From positions 23,591,666-23,655,665 of the forward strand of contig OX485807.1 of assembly GCA_950295325.1 (NCBI GenBank): a stretch of DNA of 64,000 nucleotides. Reading direction: 5' to 3'. Source of the DNA: Polytrichum commune. Taxonomy: Eukaryota > Streptophyta > Polytrichopsida > Polytrichales > Polytrichaceae. This document shows positions 43,867 to 57,052 of the stretch, piece by piece (positions within the stretch are counted from its first letter, which is position 1; each line of letters begins with the position of its first letter). The notes beneath the pieces were generated by a model. That model saw nothing but the letters and a program-made list of their open reading frames with translations, searched no databases and was not told where the DNA came from. The position numbers and the translations under genes were made by a program.

Positions 43867-46720
43867 TCATTTATAATTGGGACCCACATCACTAACTAAT
43901 ATCTTTGGACTACCCAACTGAATGATGATATTATTGTATAAAAACATGGCAGTAGTCTTAACATCATTATTCTTTAATGTTTTTGCCTCTGTCCACTTTG
44001 TCAAATATTTTATTGCAACTATAATATAACTCATTTGTCTCGATGAAGCGGGATGCACTTGACCCATATAATCAATCTCCTATTTCTAAAATAAAACCAA
44101 AGACAAAGAAAGATGAAAAAGAATACGAAGCCCTACATCCTTACAGAAGTACTGTTAAGATAAATCATATTTTCAAGCATGTTCGTAGAATACCGGAAAA
44201 TCATTGGCCAATAGTGTACGGCTTGAAGTGCCTTATATGTGGTCAACATGCCCGCAACATATCCACCACAAGGGCCATCTCTAGGACCTTAGGAATCTCT
44301 CCAATGGCAATATATCTTCGAAGCATTTCATTCTCCATCGATATAGTTCACCTAAAATAAGAGCAAATTGACGGCTTTGAATTTAGACCTTCCAACACTC
44401 AATCTTAGACAAAACCCCTAGCATTATTTAGGTGCTTAAAAACTCTGCAATATAGTTGTACTACATTGGCCCAAAGAACATTACAAGGAGATTTGCATCC
44501 AAAAATTTGTCATCAATTCTTTCATCCGTCGATAATTTTTCAAAAATCCGCAAAAAATGATCCGCTTGAACATGCATTCTCCTGGGGTGGTCACTACTTC
44601 ATAATCAAACTCTTGCAACAATAATATCCAACGAATAATCCACTTATTTAAATAAAATTTGTTAACAAGATAACGCAAAATCATATGATTAATATAAAAC
44701 ATAATTTTGTTTAACAAAATATAGTGTTTATATTTTTTTAACAAAAATACCATGACTAAAGCCTCAAACTCCATTATAGTGTAGTTTTGCTCTCCCTTTG
44801 TAAGTTGCCTAGTAGAAAATGCTCTAGGATAGTCTGTCTACTCTCTTTTGAATGATTCGCACAAAAAAAATTATAAAAAATTAGAAGTATCGCAATAAAT
44901 ATGAAATGAAAGATCCTTATTGGATGAAATAAAATATGAGAAATTTATGGTTTTATATTTTTGTATGTTGAATGTGTCTCGATATTGTTGAGTCCAACGA
45001 AATGCAACATTCTTCTTTATTAGGTGGATAAGTGAAATAGTTCTATTACCATAATTTAAAATCGCCTCACGTTACCATCTACTGTGGGCCAATACATTAC
45101 GTACGTTATGTACATTCACCGATAAGGAAAGTTTTGTAGTTACCTTAACCTTGTCGAAATCCGGTAATCTACCTTCTTGCAAAACCAAATGGCCTGGCAA
45201 AATACTCCATAAAAAAACAAAATGGTTTTCTCGAGATTTAGAGACACATGATATTCTCGGCAACGTTCGAAACAAGTTTGTAGATCTACAAAATAATTTA
45301 TATAAAATTGTCATTGATTCTTACAAAAAAATGCCAAAAATATATGTCAACGATATTTGAAATATTCTCAGAGCGTTGCACAATCTAAACGGCATTATGA
45401 TATAAATAAAAAATTTCCCTAGTGTTGTAAAATTATCCTTACACAATATTAATTTGATGATATCTAGAGATTTTATCCAGAAATGAATACACAATATCAC
45501 AAATAACTTCTTTTAGAATATTATTTCTAATATGAAGAAAAAAATACTATTTTAATATAATATTATTCAAGATCTCATAATCAATGCACATATTTAAATT
45601 TTCATTATTTTTACAAATAATTATCATTGGTAATTTCTATATTATAAGTTTAACGAGTTGAATAACCAATATTTAACAAATTTCTCTAGTTCATTCCTCA
45701 CCAATAATTTAAGTTGATTCATTGGCATTTATCTTTGTCTGACGGAATTTGCCTTAAAAATCAAAGAATTATAATAATGCAACTTCAATTGATATTTCAT
45801 TATTCGAATCTTCATATGAACACACAAAAATGTTATAAAAATCTCTTACCAAATTTTTCCGCCTTTCACTTCTTCATCGCCTAATTGCCCACCTTAATGT
45901 ATTTTAGATTCCCATCTTTTTTTCTACGTTCATCAACTTCTAATCATCTTTTGGGATATGAGGTACTTCATTTGGGATAGGAATTCAATCTTTTACCACG
46001 TTTTGAAGCTCATTGATAACAACCTTTGTATTGTTAAAAATTCTTACTAAACGATAAGAAGGACAAATTTCTTCTTCGTCCATAAAAAATTCAAGTTTTT
46101 CAATTATTGTATTATCCATTTCTACACTACACATATAATTTCTAGTAACAATACCCATTATTGTAGCAGTATCCGGACATTCATCATTAAAGTTTCACAC
46201 AAAAAATTATCATCTCTACAAACATGGATGAATTTATTTTATTCCCAAAAGTAATGTTAGTCCAAAGTTATTCAACAAACTCATCATCCGCTTCTCATTT
46301 ATATAATCCGAGATCCAAATACTTTAATGCTCCTACACCATCAACATTTGTAGGATTTTTTTAATAATAATAATATAATAATAAACAATCGTTTATTTTA
46401 TCAGTAATATCATAGAAATAATCACTAGTTGCTTTAACCTCATGCTCGGAATATTTTATCACATGAGAATTTTATATTTACGTTCGTATGATTATTGCGA
46501 CTTTCATACAAAATATAACATTTTATTTAATATATAACCGCATTTGAAAGCTTCAACCATGGTTGACCTAATACAAAAGAATAAAACCGGTTAAGATCTT
46601 CAATTCAAAGAATTTGATAGTTCAACTTGTAAATTTTACATCTAGTGGAAACCTTGATTTTGTTTATCAATCTATATGGTTGAACATTTGTTGATTTGCT
46701 ATAGTGATGTTGACCATAAA
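43867..46720 (-). pseudogene. Ty3/gypsy remnant 1: protease, reverse transcriptase, RNase H, integrase
   Basis: Polyprotein fragments in the usual gypsy order on the minus strand, in mixed frames. The protease end (VLGQPWLK, near 46560) is followed by reverse transcriptase (CIDYEILN near 45590; MPFRLCNA near 45410; EGRLPDFDKVK near 45170). RNase H begins with MEFEALVMVF.KK at 44774 and has the RWILLLQEFDYEV block. The integrase zinc-binding region has GPCGGYVAG and HYWP (about 44280-44200), and its core has YLTKWTEAKTL and LVSDVGP (44067-43867). It would copy and integrate the element, but frameshifts and stops throughout make it dead. AT-biased like its surroundings. Confidence 0.8.
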
Positions 46721-49300
46721 TAGTCGGCTAAGACTCATACCCAACTTCTCCATTGTCAATCATAATATAATATTTACCATTTTTTTATCTATCTACAAGA
46801 TAATGATATCATTTTGTCTACAATAGAAACTTTCATCAATAGATCGTTGTGAAATTTCTATTGATTTGTTGGAACAACAATCTACGTGATAGCACATATC
46901 AATGATTTTTTTGATGCCTTATGCTCTTCCGCTATCTTTTTATTATTGATAATATTATTTACATTATTTACCACCTTCCTAATTTGGTCAAATATAGAAG
47001 AATATAAGTGCAAGGTGTTCCCTAACCTAATGCGGAAATTAGGTCTTTTATATTTTGACGTCCTCGAATTATAACTGTATAAATTTTTTTATTTTTTATT
47101 TCTCAATTTACACGATAAATCCTTAACTTTCTAAATTTATACAATGTTAGCAAATGATGAAGGAATATTATATAATTTTCCATCATATATTTTCATAACT
47201 TAACTTAGTTGCATGAGGTGAACAATAAACTTGATTAATTTCTTCCACTATTAGTCTAAATTCCACTTTATGAGATGATTTATTTTGCCATGGTAAGACT
47301 TTAAGATATTTTCATTGGTGTAAAATAACGGGCGGTGAGGAGGTTGAACTGGACATAAATCAAGTTCTCTCATTTAGCCTTTATGGTCACGAATCTAATC
47401 CAGATTCCTTGTAGGTGGTGTTAGCGTAACTACCTTGTTTCCTTGGTTGCATTAATATGTAGGGTGGCATCCGTGGGCATCGGGTCATTGGCATTACGAA
47501 CGGACACTTTATTCACGCTGGCCCCTTGCTTGAAAGGGGTTGGAGTTTCTATCTATCTATCTAGGGTGGCATCCATTGCAATTGGAGCATCTTGGACTAG
47601 CGTCTTTATTTTCCAAACATTGATTTGTAGGCTTACACCTCATTTTTCAGTTATGCGTTGTTGAAATTTTCTCCCTAAGACCTTTGACGAGGTGTAGTCT
47701 AGTCGTTGAATGAGACGATAAATCATTGTATGACCATGTTGTCTGCAATGTGTACACTAATAACTGGTTTGGACATGACCGAACTCTTGACTTAAAGGCC
47801 TATATTGTAACTTCTCATTTTCTATTTGTTTTCATTGAGACAACATAATAAACACGTCATGTTGTTTGTGGTGACAATTGCTCTCTTAAACGAAGTAACA
47901 ACATGAAAATTGGCCGGATGGATGGAATATTCCAGTGTCTCTAAGCAATGACTATAATTAATTCTATAATTCTTATAATTGTTTGATTTCATTCCGTTTA
48001 TCTATGCGGTTTGTTCATCTATACATAATATTCATTTGTGCCTAACAATCATCCATACATAATATTCATTTGTATATTGTGTTCATTCGTACATTACATT
48101 CATTTGAATGAATGTAATTCTATCCTAAGCCCATTAATTCATCATATATTATATTGCTCTTCATCAAATCTAAAAACAGTCTAGCTTCATATATAATTCA
48201 TCTATCGCTAAAGTGATGAAGAATTTACTTAAAACACATACTTCAATAGAATTCTTCATTGACCACCATTGGTTGAATTGGCCGAGTAGTATGAGTGTTT
48301 GAAGGTCAAATTATCCATCTGAAGAATAACTTGGATGAGTGATTTTTTGCCACCCTCCAAGTCAACGTCTAAATCATGACTAAAGGTAGAACTTTAGATG
48401 TAGGTTTAATATCTACATTTATCCCTCACTTAAACCCTTACTTTGTCACTAACCACTTATTCTATATTTACCTCATGCTTCTAAGCCTCAAACGCCACAA
48501 AATCCTCAACAACAAAAAACTAATATAGAAGAATAATACAAAAAACCAATATAGAACCTAATACATAACCTATTGTAGAAACTAATTCAAAACAAATGCG
48601 GAAACTAATACAGCAAGAGGTGAGGTCATAAAACTTATAAAACCCTAAATGTAGAATGTCAAAAGCTAATGCAACATGCAATAACAAATTTCCTTAACAT
48701 GGTTCTTTTATTCACTTTTGATAGGGTTCATAAATTTTTTTATTCAGCATTCATATTCCTATTATTCTAAGAACTTTGTGCATCTACCAACATGGAGGAA
48801 GGAGTGAAGAAGATAGGCCCAATTGCGAGAATAAGAGGGAGCAAGTGAGCCTCCACATTTTATTTCATATGACTACATCTTACAACCACAAACTCGTATC
48901 AACCGTGAATCTAATCATACCTACATCTTACAGCTAGAATCTACGGCTGATACCACTTTAGCAAACCTTCTCCAAACCCTTGAATCCAACGGTTTTCGTT
49001 CGCCGCATGTTTGATCCGACAACCTTCATCTATCCCGATTTCATCCGCTCGACGTTATCCTCTGTTTGTCGCCGTCCTACACTTACGTCGTCCTATGCTT
49101 ACCACTAATTTTTTTTTCTAACTAGACCACAAACTTTAATCCAATCTACTAGCGTTCAAGTTAATTCACCTTGGGAAATATTAAAACACCTCTAAAAATG
49201 TAATAAATAACTGAGAAGATTCTACGCATACATGCGTAATAAATTATTCTTTGTATCCGCCTACATATTATTTCCCGCTTTTAGCACTAGCTTCATTAGA
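46721..49300. other. AT-rich stretch within gypsy remnant 1, with a dispersed repeat
   Basis: Lies between the protease and gag pieces of gypsy remnant 1. Holds the family D repeat at 47455-47575 and simple tandem ATTCATTTGT words near 48030-48110. No further protein motif could be read. Confidence 0.4.
47455..47575 (-). repeat. dispersed repeat, family D, copy 2
   Basis: Inverted match of 25945-26045, including GGCATTACGAACGGAC, TTATTCACGCTGGCCCC and GGAGTTTCTATC. Flanked on both sides by GTAGGGTGGCATCC or CTAGGGTGGCATCC (47460 and 47561), a direct repeat that may be its border. Confidence 0.7.
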
Positions 49301-49321
49301 ATAACACAAGTCAATATAACC

Positions 49322-49385
49322 AACTGGATTTGAACCCGGATTGGTTTAGACCCAATACCAGTCTCCTACGCAACTCACAGCCACA
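49322..49385 (-). mobile_element. tRNA-like SINE head
   Basis: On the minus strand GGGTTCAAATCC (49326-49337) is a perfect B box. Upstream TGAGTTGCGTAGGAGA fits a weak A box, and ATTGG(7-base loop)CCAAT could be an anticodon stem with CTA in the loop. The T-stem mispairs, so a SINE relic is more likely than a tRNA gene. Confidence 0.4.
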
Positions 49386-49479
49386 TGCGAATGTTCTAAA
49401 CTTTGGTTGTCACCTATGTATTGATTGTTATTAACAACTAACTTCCTTATTTTTTTTTATAGACTGGAGGCCTTAATTC

Positions 49480-49860
49480 AAACTACAAGCGGTTTGAGTG
49501 ATTTACATTGATCTACAACGGTCTCAAATTTTTGTAATAACGCATCTTTAAAAGAGGTCCACGTAGGAGAAGATGTGGTAGAATTATACCAAAATCATTC
49601 AAGTGCCTTACCTTTCAAGGTTAAAAAAACCAAAGAAGAACATAAAGATCATCATAACTATTGCATTAGAATAACTTTGAACGTGAGCATGTGGATCCTC
49701 GTTAAGAATTCTATCAAACAAGGAAAATAAACCATAGGAGTAGCGGGAGGAAGACCTACCACTTGCACCACAAGCAAGGTGCTTGTAATAAGTATTATGG
49801 GCAACATATTTAGTAACGGAGAATCCATAGTGTGTTGCAAATCTTGTTAGCTCTCCTTAA
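49480..49860 (-). pseudogene. gag fragment of gypsy remnant 1
   Basis: Minus-strand pieces with LKGKALEWFWYN-like and FKDALLQKFET-like strings (about 49640-49520) match the conserved 'L.G.A..W' to 'F...F' core of retrotransposon Gag. Gag packages the element RNA. Frameshifted. Position about 3 kb upstream of the protease is right for the same element. Confidence 0.5.
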
Positions 49861-52729
49861 CTTATCTTGACCGCTTCGCAAGTCCAACAAATGTTACGAG
49901 CGCTAACGTGCATAACCCGCATATGTGCATGGTTAGCTCCTCATACTGCAGACCTCGAAGCTCATGGCTTAGTAATCAACCCTCCTACATATACATATGA
50001 TAATACCCCTTAGTAAGTAGTCAATGATTAGATATGGACTTCCATGAATGGAAGTCCAATCTTGAGTTGATCATCACATTGCTGGAACAACACTACAACA
50101 ACCCGAAGCATAGTTGTCAAATATGCTTCAGGCGAGGGCTCTAACAACTTTAGACCTCCATAACTTCATGTTTGATATTTACTTCTATCAAGCTACCACT
50201 CCACCGACATCTATTCTTTGCATAAATGTCGATAGACTCCTCACTTGCCCCATTCGAACAAGTATTGAGGAAGTTATGGTTTTCTAACATCAACAATTTT
50301 AAGTGCCACTCCCCAGTCATTATTGTCCCAGTTCGATATCCCAAGGCAACACCCCACTCAAATTGACATATACCCTAATACACATATATGATTGGAGAAT
50401 TCTTGAAAATTTGAGAATTCAGACGCCATGAGCTACTTAATGGTCATGGCCTTACGCTTGTGATATCTAGTTTCCGTGGGTGGGACGCGTTCTCAACGCC
50501 GGAGGCCTTCATCTACATTAGAATCACTTGAGCCCTTTCATCTAGAGTGGCACAAGTTTCAGGCGTCACTATGGGGTGCTTATTGTGTCCATGGCGTCAT
50601 GGGCATTCCTCATGCAGAGGTGCAAGATATAATAGGTATCAACGGCATATTTTCATATTGTTATTTTTTTTACCCTCTTCCGAATGGGATTCGTTATTTA
50701 TTTGTGACCTAGTTACTCTACATATTTTGGTTTAACCATTTTTCCTAATAAAGATTGAAATAAAATTTTAATCTATTATTTCAATTCAAACAACTAGTGG
50801 CACTTTTGCAAACTTTACCTTCATGTACGATAATATACAACATCAATAATGCATATGCTTATTTGTCTTCTCTAGTCCAATTTGTCGTCTTGTTCGAAGT
50901 CTCATACTTCAAGAGTTGTTGTAAGGCGGAATGAGCTCAAAAACCGGATGCTACTAGATAGTGGTCCTCCCAAAATATCGTAGTGGTATTGTATCACCCT
51001 TTGAAGATCTTGAGATATGAATCACCACGTATTCGGTATTGAACATACAAAATATTTTCCGTAAATTAATTCTACGTATTTTGACCAATGCACTATGTTT
51101 TTCTTTATACGAGTACAATGAATCTTTACTTCTACAAATTTCTCTACAATAAATATATATTTGTTATCTATGAATATCAAAATACTATAATTATTATATA
51201 CTAGAATCAACTTCATTTTTTAGACTGTTAGCAAATACATCAATATGTGAGGTAAAATAAACATTCATTAGTTTTCCAAGCCAATGTTTGGTTTGTACTT
51301 ACATTTAACTTCACAAATAAATTATTCTAAGATTGAAAAGTCTTGGTGAATGAAAATATCATATTTAGTCATCCTAAATGTCTAATTAGTCCAACACAAA
51401 CTTGGTTGTTATAGAATAGGCAACTTGGACCATTTTAATGTAGTTATCCTACTAGATTTTAATACAAATTGGCCTAAAAGCTAATGTTACATTTCAAAAT
51501 GAATTTTATATTGTCGAGATGAATTCGGCTAAGTCAAAAAGATGTTTTTGATAGTCAATATCATTCGTTTCACTCGTTTCACTCGTTTCATCGTTCTAGT
51601 ACGTAATTACTTTGGATCCTTAGAGTATCCTTATTTATTTATCAACTACTTATTGATTGATTTTAGATTAGTCAAACATGAAATAATCATCTAATAATGT
51701 TTTGACCTTTGTTTTCTTAAGATTTTACTTGTTGAGTAAATTTTTGAGTTTTAATTTTTCCAACTGATTCAATATTTTATTATTTGTTTCATATAGTCAC
51801 TACTGCTAGGTTAATCAAAATAACTCTTTACAACTTTGTGGTTTGGGAGGGGTGGTCTGCGAAGATGAGCACATGGCTCCATCTCACTCTCTTTCACAGT
51901 TAGGATTCTCTCTCTCTCTTTCTCTCTCCTCTATGTATGTAGAGGCGCAAAAACCTAAGGTACCAACAAAATATATGTTGAATTAAAAAATTAAAAAAAT
52001 CAATAAAATATTTTTAAAATCAAGTTGGATCATTGTTGTACGGATTCATATTTGTTGGAAAAAATTGTGTGCAGACATGTAACTATTGGAACGAAATTCG
52101 CCGCTCGTTGCAGTTTAATGTTGTATTGATGTTGTTTGCATAAGTTCCATTTGCATAAGCTCATGGTTATCTTAGCTATGTTTGTATTAAAACTTAGATG
52201 CATGAGGTAGAGATAAAGTTAATGGTTAGTGGCAAAGTTAGAGATTAAGTTAGAGATTTAATTTTGATTGGAGTATTGGCTTGGAAGGTGGAAGAATGTC
52301 ACCCATCTAAGCATTACTTCTGGGAAGGATGGCTTCATCCTCAATCCTCTCGTTACTCTATCAACCCAATTAAAGGTGGTTGGTGCGGAATTTTATGAAA
52401 GTTAAGTATCTTGAGCAAACCATCCCCCCTCACAACAGTAATGGGTAAATTTTAGATGAAGTTATGATGTTTTAGGTTGGATGAAGAGCGGTTCTATGAA
52501 AGATGAAATAATGGACTTAGAATAAGCTTAGGTGGTTTGCATGGATGAATGTGATGCAATTGAACGATCATAGGAGATAAAAGGTCATTTTTGGAGGCAC
52601 TAGAATAGTCCACCCATCCGGCCAGCCTTGTGGGTTGTTGCTTTGATTGAAGTGACAATTGTCACCACAATTTTGTTTAGGACAAACTTAATATTATCAA
52701 TAATCACTATATACAAAATTTATTATAGC
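49861..52729. other. AT-rich stretch, no gene seen
   Basis: 49.9-50.4 kb could be the untranslated leader of gypsy remnant 1, judging by position alone. The rest shows no protein motif on either strand. A short CT tract lies at 51909-51929. Confidence 0.4.
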
Positions 52730-55013
52730 AAGGATTTCACTATAATCATCTTGTATTAAATTTAGATAATGATGCAGTTTACCCGTTCCTTCTGTCCATC
52801 AATTTGATGATGAAATGCGATGGACATAGCCAACCTTGTCCCTAAAAGACCGTGCAACACAATCCAAAACCTAAATTATGAATCTATCATACCTATTTCT
52901 TAGAATTATTTTGGGTAGACCATGAAATTTATACACATGATTATGAGATAACCTTGTCATTCCTACAGTAGTAATGTGTGGCATGATTGGCATAAAGTGT
53001 GCCATTTTGGACAACTTATTCACTCAAACAAAGATAGTATGATAACTATTAGTAGAAGGTGTCAATCCAGAGATGAAATCCATGCTAACCACCTCCCAAT
53101 TCTTGTCGGTAATCACCTATGGTTGTAATTTATTTGCTAGCTTCAGAGTAGAAGTTTTATTTCATTAGAAAATCTTATATGATTTTAAATAACTCTTGAT
53201 GGACCCTTGCATGTCATGCCACTAGAAGTTTACTCATATCATAGTTACTCAACGTGACCATTGTACATTACATCGTGATATTTTTGGAGTATAAAAGATT
53301 TCATATAGAACCCTTGGAAAAGCATATGTGAAGCCATCATTGCCTTATCATGCCACTAGATGTGATTCTTATAAACAAAATGCTTCAAATTCAGCGGGTT
53401 TGAGAACCAAGGATCAAGATCATACCCTACAATAATTATAAGAAAGACTTAGAATCGCTATCGAACTCAAGATACCCTTTAGGTTTATTGTTTGGCTCTT
53501 CATGATCTCCTTGCATAGTGTTGGCTGCTACTAATTGAAAGACCGAATCACTTGAAGCTACCTTGGGTGTCATCAAGGTATATTGAACACCCGTGTCTAG
53601 TAGATTCCTACTCAAGGGATCAACCATATTGATATGTTCTTGGCAGTATACCCACTTATAGACAAAATTACGCTTCAAAAATTCCAACCATCAAGTTTGA
53701 CGCCTTGATAGATTATGTTGTGTCTTTAAATACACGAGTGGCTTGTGATTTGTCACCACAATGTAGTCAACCCCCTTTAAGTAACAATGTTAGGTTCGTG
53801 TGACATGCACAACTACTACTAACTCTTACTCTCTAGTGGTATAATTCCTCTTCATAGGGAGAAATTTCCTACTTTCAAATGCAATAGGTCTTCTTCCTTG
53901 AAGCAAGACTATTCATGCACTTATCAGAGAAGCATCATTGACAACCTCAAATGGCTTCCTTAACTTGAATAAGGTCAAAATTGGCATATTTGTTATGGAA
54001 ATTTTAGCATTTTCAAAGGCACATTCACAATCATTTGTCCAAATGAATTTAGTCTTGCTTCGTGTCAAAGATGTCAAGGGTGCCACTAAAGTAAAATATC
54101 CATGGATGAGTATGCAAAAGAAAATGCAAAGCCATAAGAAAGACCATAAGTGTCCAATTCAAGAGGTCTATGCCACTTTGTAACAAATTCAAATTTTTCT
54201 AGGATCCACCTTAATGCCCTCTTTGCCGACAACATGGCCCAAGCAATATAGTTCTCTTTCCTGAAATGACACTTAGTCATCTTAGCATAAAATTAATTTA
54301 ATCTTAGAACTTGAAAAACTTGCTTTAAATGTTGTACATGCTGCTCCACTCTTTCGAAAAATCAAGATATTATCAAGATACACTAACACAAACTTCCCAA
54401 TGAACTTGGTTCGTCACTCCTTAAAGAGTAGTTGGGGCATTAGTAAATCTAAAGTGTGAGACTTTAAATTAATATTGCCTATATGGGGTTTTGAACACCA
54501 ATTTAGGTGCATCTTTGTTTGATATACAAATCTAGTGATATCCTTGTGCCAAATATGGAGATAAAAAACACATTATTGATTGTTAATTGATTAAACAAAT
54601 CATAAATGCAAGGTAACGGATAATGATTCTTTATTGTTTGCTATTGAGTGCACGATAATCGACCACCATTCACAACAATTGGTCCTTTTTTGACAAATAA
54701 TGCATGGGACATATAAGGCAACGTATTGGGCTCAATCCATCCTTTTTCCAAGTATTCTTTGATGTGCATATTGGCCTCATTTAGTTCCGGAGGACTCAAT
54801 TTACAAACCAACTTGAAAGGTGGCTTCCTATCTGGCTCAAAATGAATAGTATGGCTTATTTCTTGCTCTAGATAAAGGCTATTTGTTAAAGGCTAAAACA
54901 CATTAGCAAATTTCTCCAACACTATCGCAGAACATGGTGCCATTGTGTCCTCTACGTCATCTCCAACTGTAGTCTTGAATTGGATTCAAATTGATGCAAC
55001 AATTCAAGCCTTG

Positions 55014-55052
<39 letters not shown>

Positions 55053-56060
55053 CCTTATGTTTTTCAATAACAAAATATGCATTGGTATTATATGGGATCT
55101 CCTTTTTACCATGCATATGGGAATAATTCATGAACAAGTCCTATATACATTAGGCTTTTTATCATAGACACCCTTTAGTAAGAGTAACTTAGTTGGAAAA
55201 ATGATATCTTACTCAAAATATCACACACATTTACATCAAATTTTTTTATTGAAATTTTCATGAATAACCTCTAGCACACTTAACAATAAATCAAATAAAT
55301 ATTCCAAATCTTGACCTTGTCTAGACACTAACCCACTATTTAAATGCCAAGCTTGGGGAGAAAACTTTTTTTGGCTTCATCTAAAGTCTTGGGTGCCACT
55401 TCCTTATTCCAAGGACAATTATGGGCAATATGACCTTCTTGATGGCAAATAAAATAATGTCCCACATGTGTGTCAAGATTCTTTGTGGATTACTCCTTTG
55501 GAATTTCCTCCTTCTTGTAAAAGTTGGAGCGGCGGGAGTGTGACCGACAAGTCTCTTTTTCACACACATGCCCAACATGTCCCTTTGGTTGCATCACGTC
55601 GGATCGAGGCTTGATGTCCTCTATCACTTTTGCCGCTTGAGCATAAGTGGCGTCAAAAGTGACTGCATAGTGAATGACGTGTTTGATTTTCTCCCATGAA
55701 CCACCATCTCCTTTCGCATCCACTAGGATTTTGTTTTTAACATCTTCGTTGAGCCCCGCAAGAAACCTTTCCACCTTATCACAAATGGAGATAGGAAACT
55801 TAATGATGCAAGAGCACACATATTGAAATTCATTGACATACTCTTCCACAAATCATTTATGAGAATAAAGACGGAGCTTGTAACATGCAACCATCTATGA
55901 ATTAACACTCCCGGAAGAATGTGTATGAGCTTTCTTGAAACATTGCCAATCCAATGGGTCCTTTTCATCAAGTGGTAATTATTCAGCCAATATGTCATAA
56001 TGTTGGGCCACATGAGTCTCCAAATAAGTGGAGGTTGTGTTGACCCAATCATCCCATAGA
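52730..56060 (-). pseudogene. Ty3/gypsy remnant 2: gag, zinc knuckle, reverse transcriptase, RNase H, integrase
   Basis: In coding order: Gag (EEYVNEFQYVC and DKVERFLAGLNEDVK at 55849-55700), zinc knuckle (FICHQEGHIAHNC, first Cys read as Tyr, about 55450), reverse transcriptase with VYLDNILIF at about 54380, then TKCHFRKE near 54260, and RNase H (FEVVNDAS, RPIAFESRK, NHKPLVYLKTQHNLSRRQ at about 53960-53700, and MVDPLSRN near 53620). Integrase follows with SMDFISGL, NKLSKMAHFMP, FHGLPK and a TDGQTERVN-like end (about 53080-52740). The second Asp of the YLDD catalytic pair is Asn. The motif set fits a chromovirus-type gypsy. Many breaks; inactive. Confidence 0.85.
55016..55048 (+). repeat. 33-base A run
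   Basis: Uninterrupted poly(A) within the protease-reverse transcriptase gap of gypsy remnant 2. Could be the tail of a retroposed sequence in plus orientation or simple slippage; nothing recognisable lies upstream. Confidence 0.9.
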
Positions 56061-56759
56061 ATGTGACTTACAATGAGGAAATTTTGAATTTGGGTCACCT
56101 AGACCAAAATTGTCATTTAGAGCATTTTTTGATAATTTTAAGGTTTCAACAAGGGGCCACCAAATTTTACCCTTTTTGACTTCTTCCACTATTTTCAAGA
56201 AACAAAGCTTTCATTCCTGAGAAACATGGCCATCCTCAAGTTTTTCCATGAAAGTCTTGAGTTTCTCATAATTTAGTTCCAACATCGCAAATTGATCATG
56301 GTCATCAATCAACTTACCTTGGTATCAACCCGGTATTTGAGTATGTAGTCCGCCTATGTATCACACCAGGTGTCGATGGGCACCGAATGTCAACCAACCC
56401 CATGCGTGAATGTACCTTGTGCACTCCGAGCATGCTTCAAAATTTTCACCGACCATCCTCGTCTTGAAAATATTTACGGGGCCAACCCTTGGTCACCCTC
56501 ATGCATGTTGTTCCTCCTGCACCCTTTGCAAGCAATTACAATGCATGTTGCGAGAATCTAGGGCACCCACCTTAAGCGCTTCTCTATCCTCTTTTAAAAC
56601 AAAACAAAACAAAACTCTACTCCGTATACTTCAAAAAAACAACGAACTCATTCCCTTCCTTTGTAAAATAACTCTAATTGTCTCCTTCAACTTGAAACAC
56701 AAATGTTACACAATGGAAAAGTAACAACATTCAAAACACCAAGGTATAAGAGCTTTGGA

Positions 56760-56959
56760 GCTTTGTTACCAATGTAATGTTTGCCAAAAATAGAGAAGAA
56801 ATAAGAGGCATGATCCACCCAACCTTGAGCTTTATATACTGGTAGGAACTAAGAGTTGAAACATCCCTCAATTAGTCCTCAAGAATATAGTAAACCGGCT
56901 CTCCCTCCATGCCTTTGGGGTGAGTCAAGTACTCTTAACTAGTGGTCATTATTTACAAG
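56760..56959 (-). repeat. probable 5' LTR end, TATA box and primer binding site of gypsy remnant 2
   Basis: On the minus strand TGGTAACAAAGC (56760-56771) resembles the initiator tRNA-Met primer binding site TGGTATCAGAGC with two mismatches. Upstream sequence ends in ACATTACA, a plausible LTR end, and carries a TATATAAA box (56831-56838). Spacing to the Gag start is about right. The LTR appears to continue beyond the copia-type insertion, past 58464. Its start and a matching 3' LTR were not found. Confidence 0.5.
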
Positions 56960-56964
56960 ATGAG

Positions 56965-57052
56965 TGTTGAGAGACAAGCATAAACACAAAGTATAACAAG
57001 CATTAACACAAAGTACGTATGAGCATCAAAGAATTAGCCGGAGCTCTATTCC
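56965..57052 (-). repeat. 3' LTR fragment of the copia-type element
   Basis: Matches 58199-58264 at both ends (TGTTGAGAGACAA and ATGAGCATCAAAGAATTAGC), with an extra 26 or so bases between them. The similarity ends at ATTCCAT, where gag sequence begins, so most of the 3' LTR and everything between it and gag has been lost. The end of the gag frame (to 57026) runs into it. Confidence 0.85.

Noticed and set aside
55016-55048. Poly(A) tail of a processed pseudogene
   Set aside because: No gene-like sequence precedes it and it lies within a gypsy remnant. Slippage is as likely.
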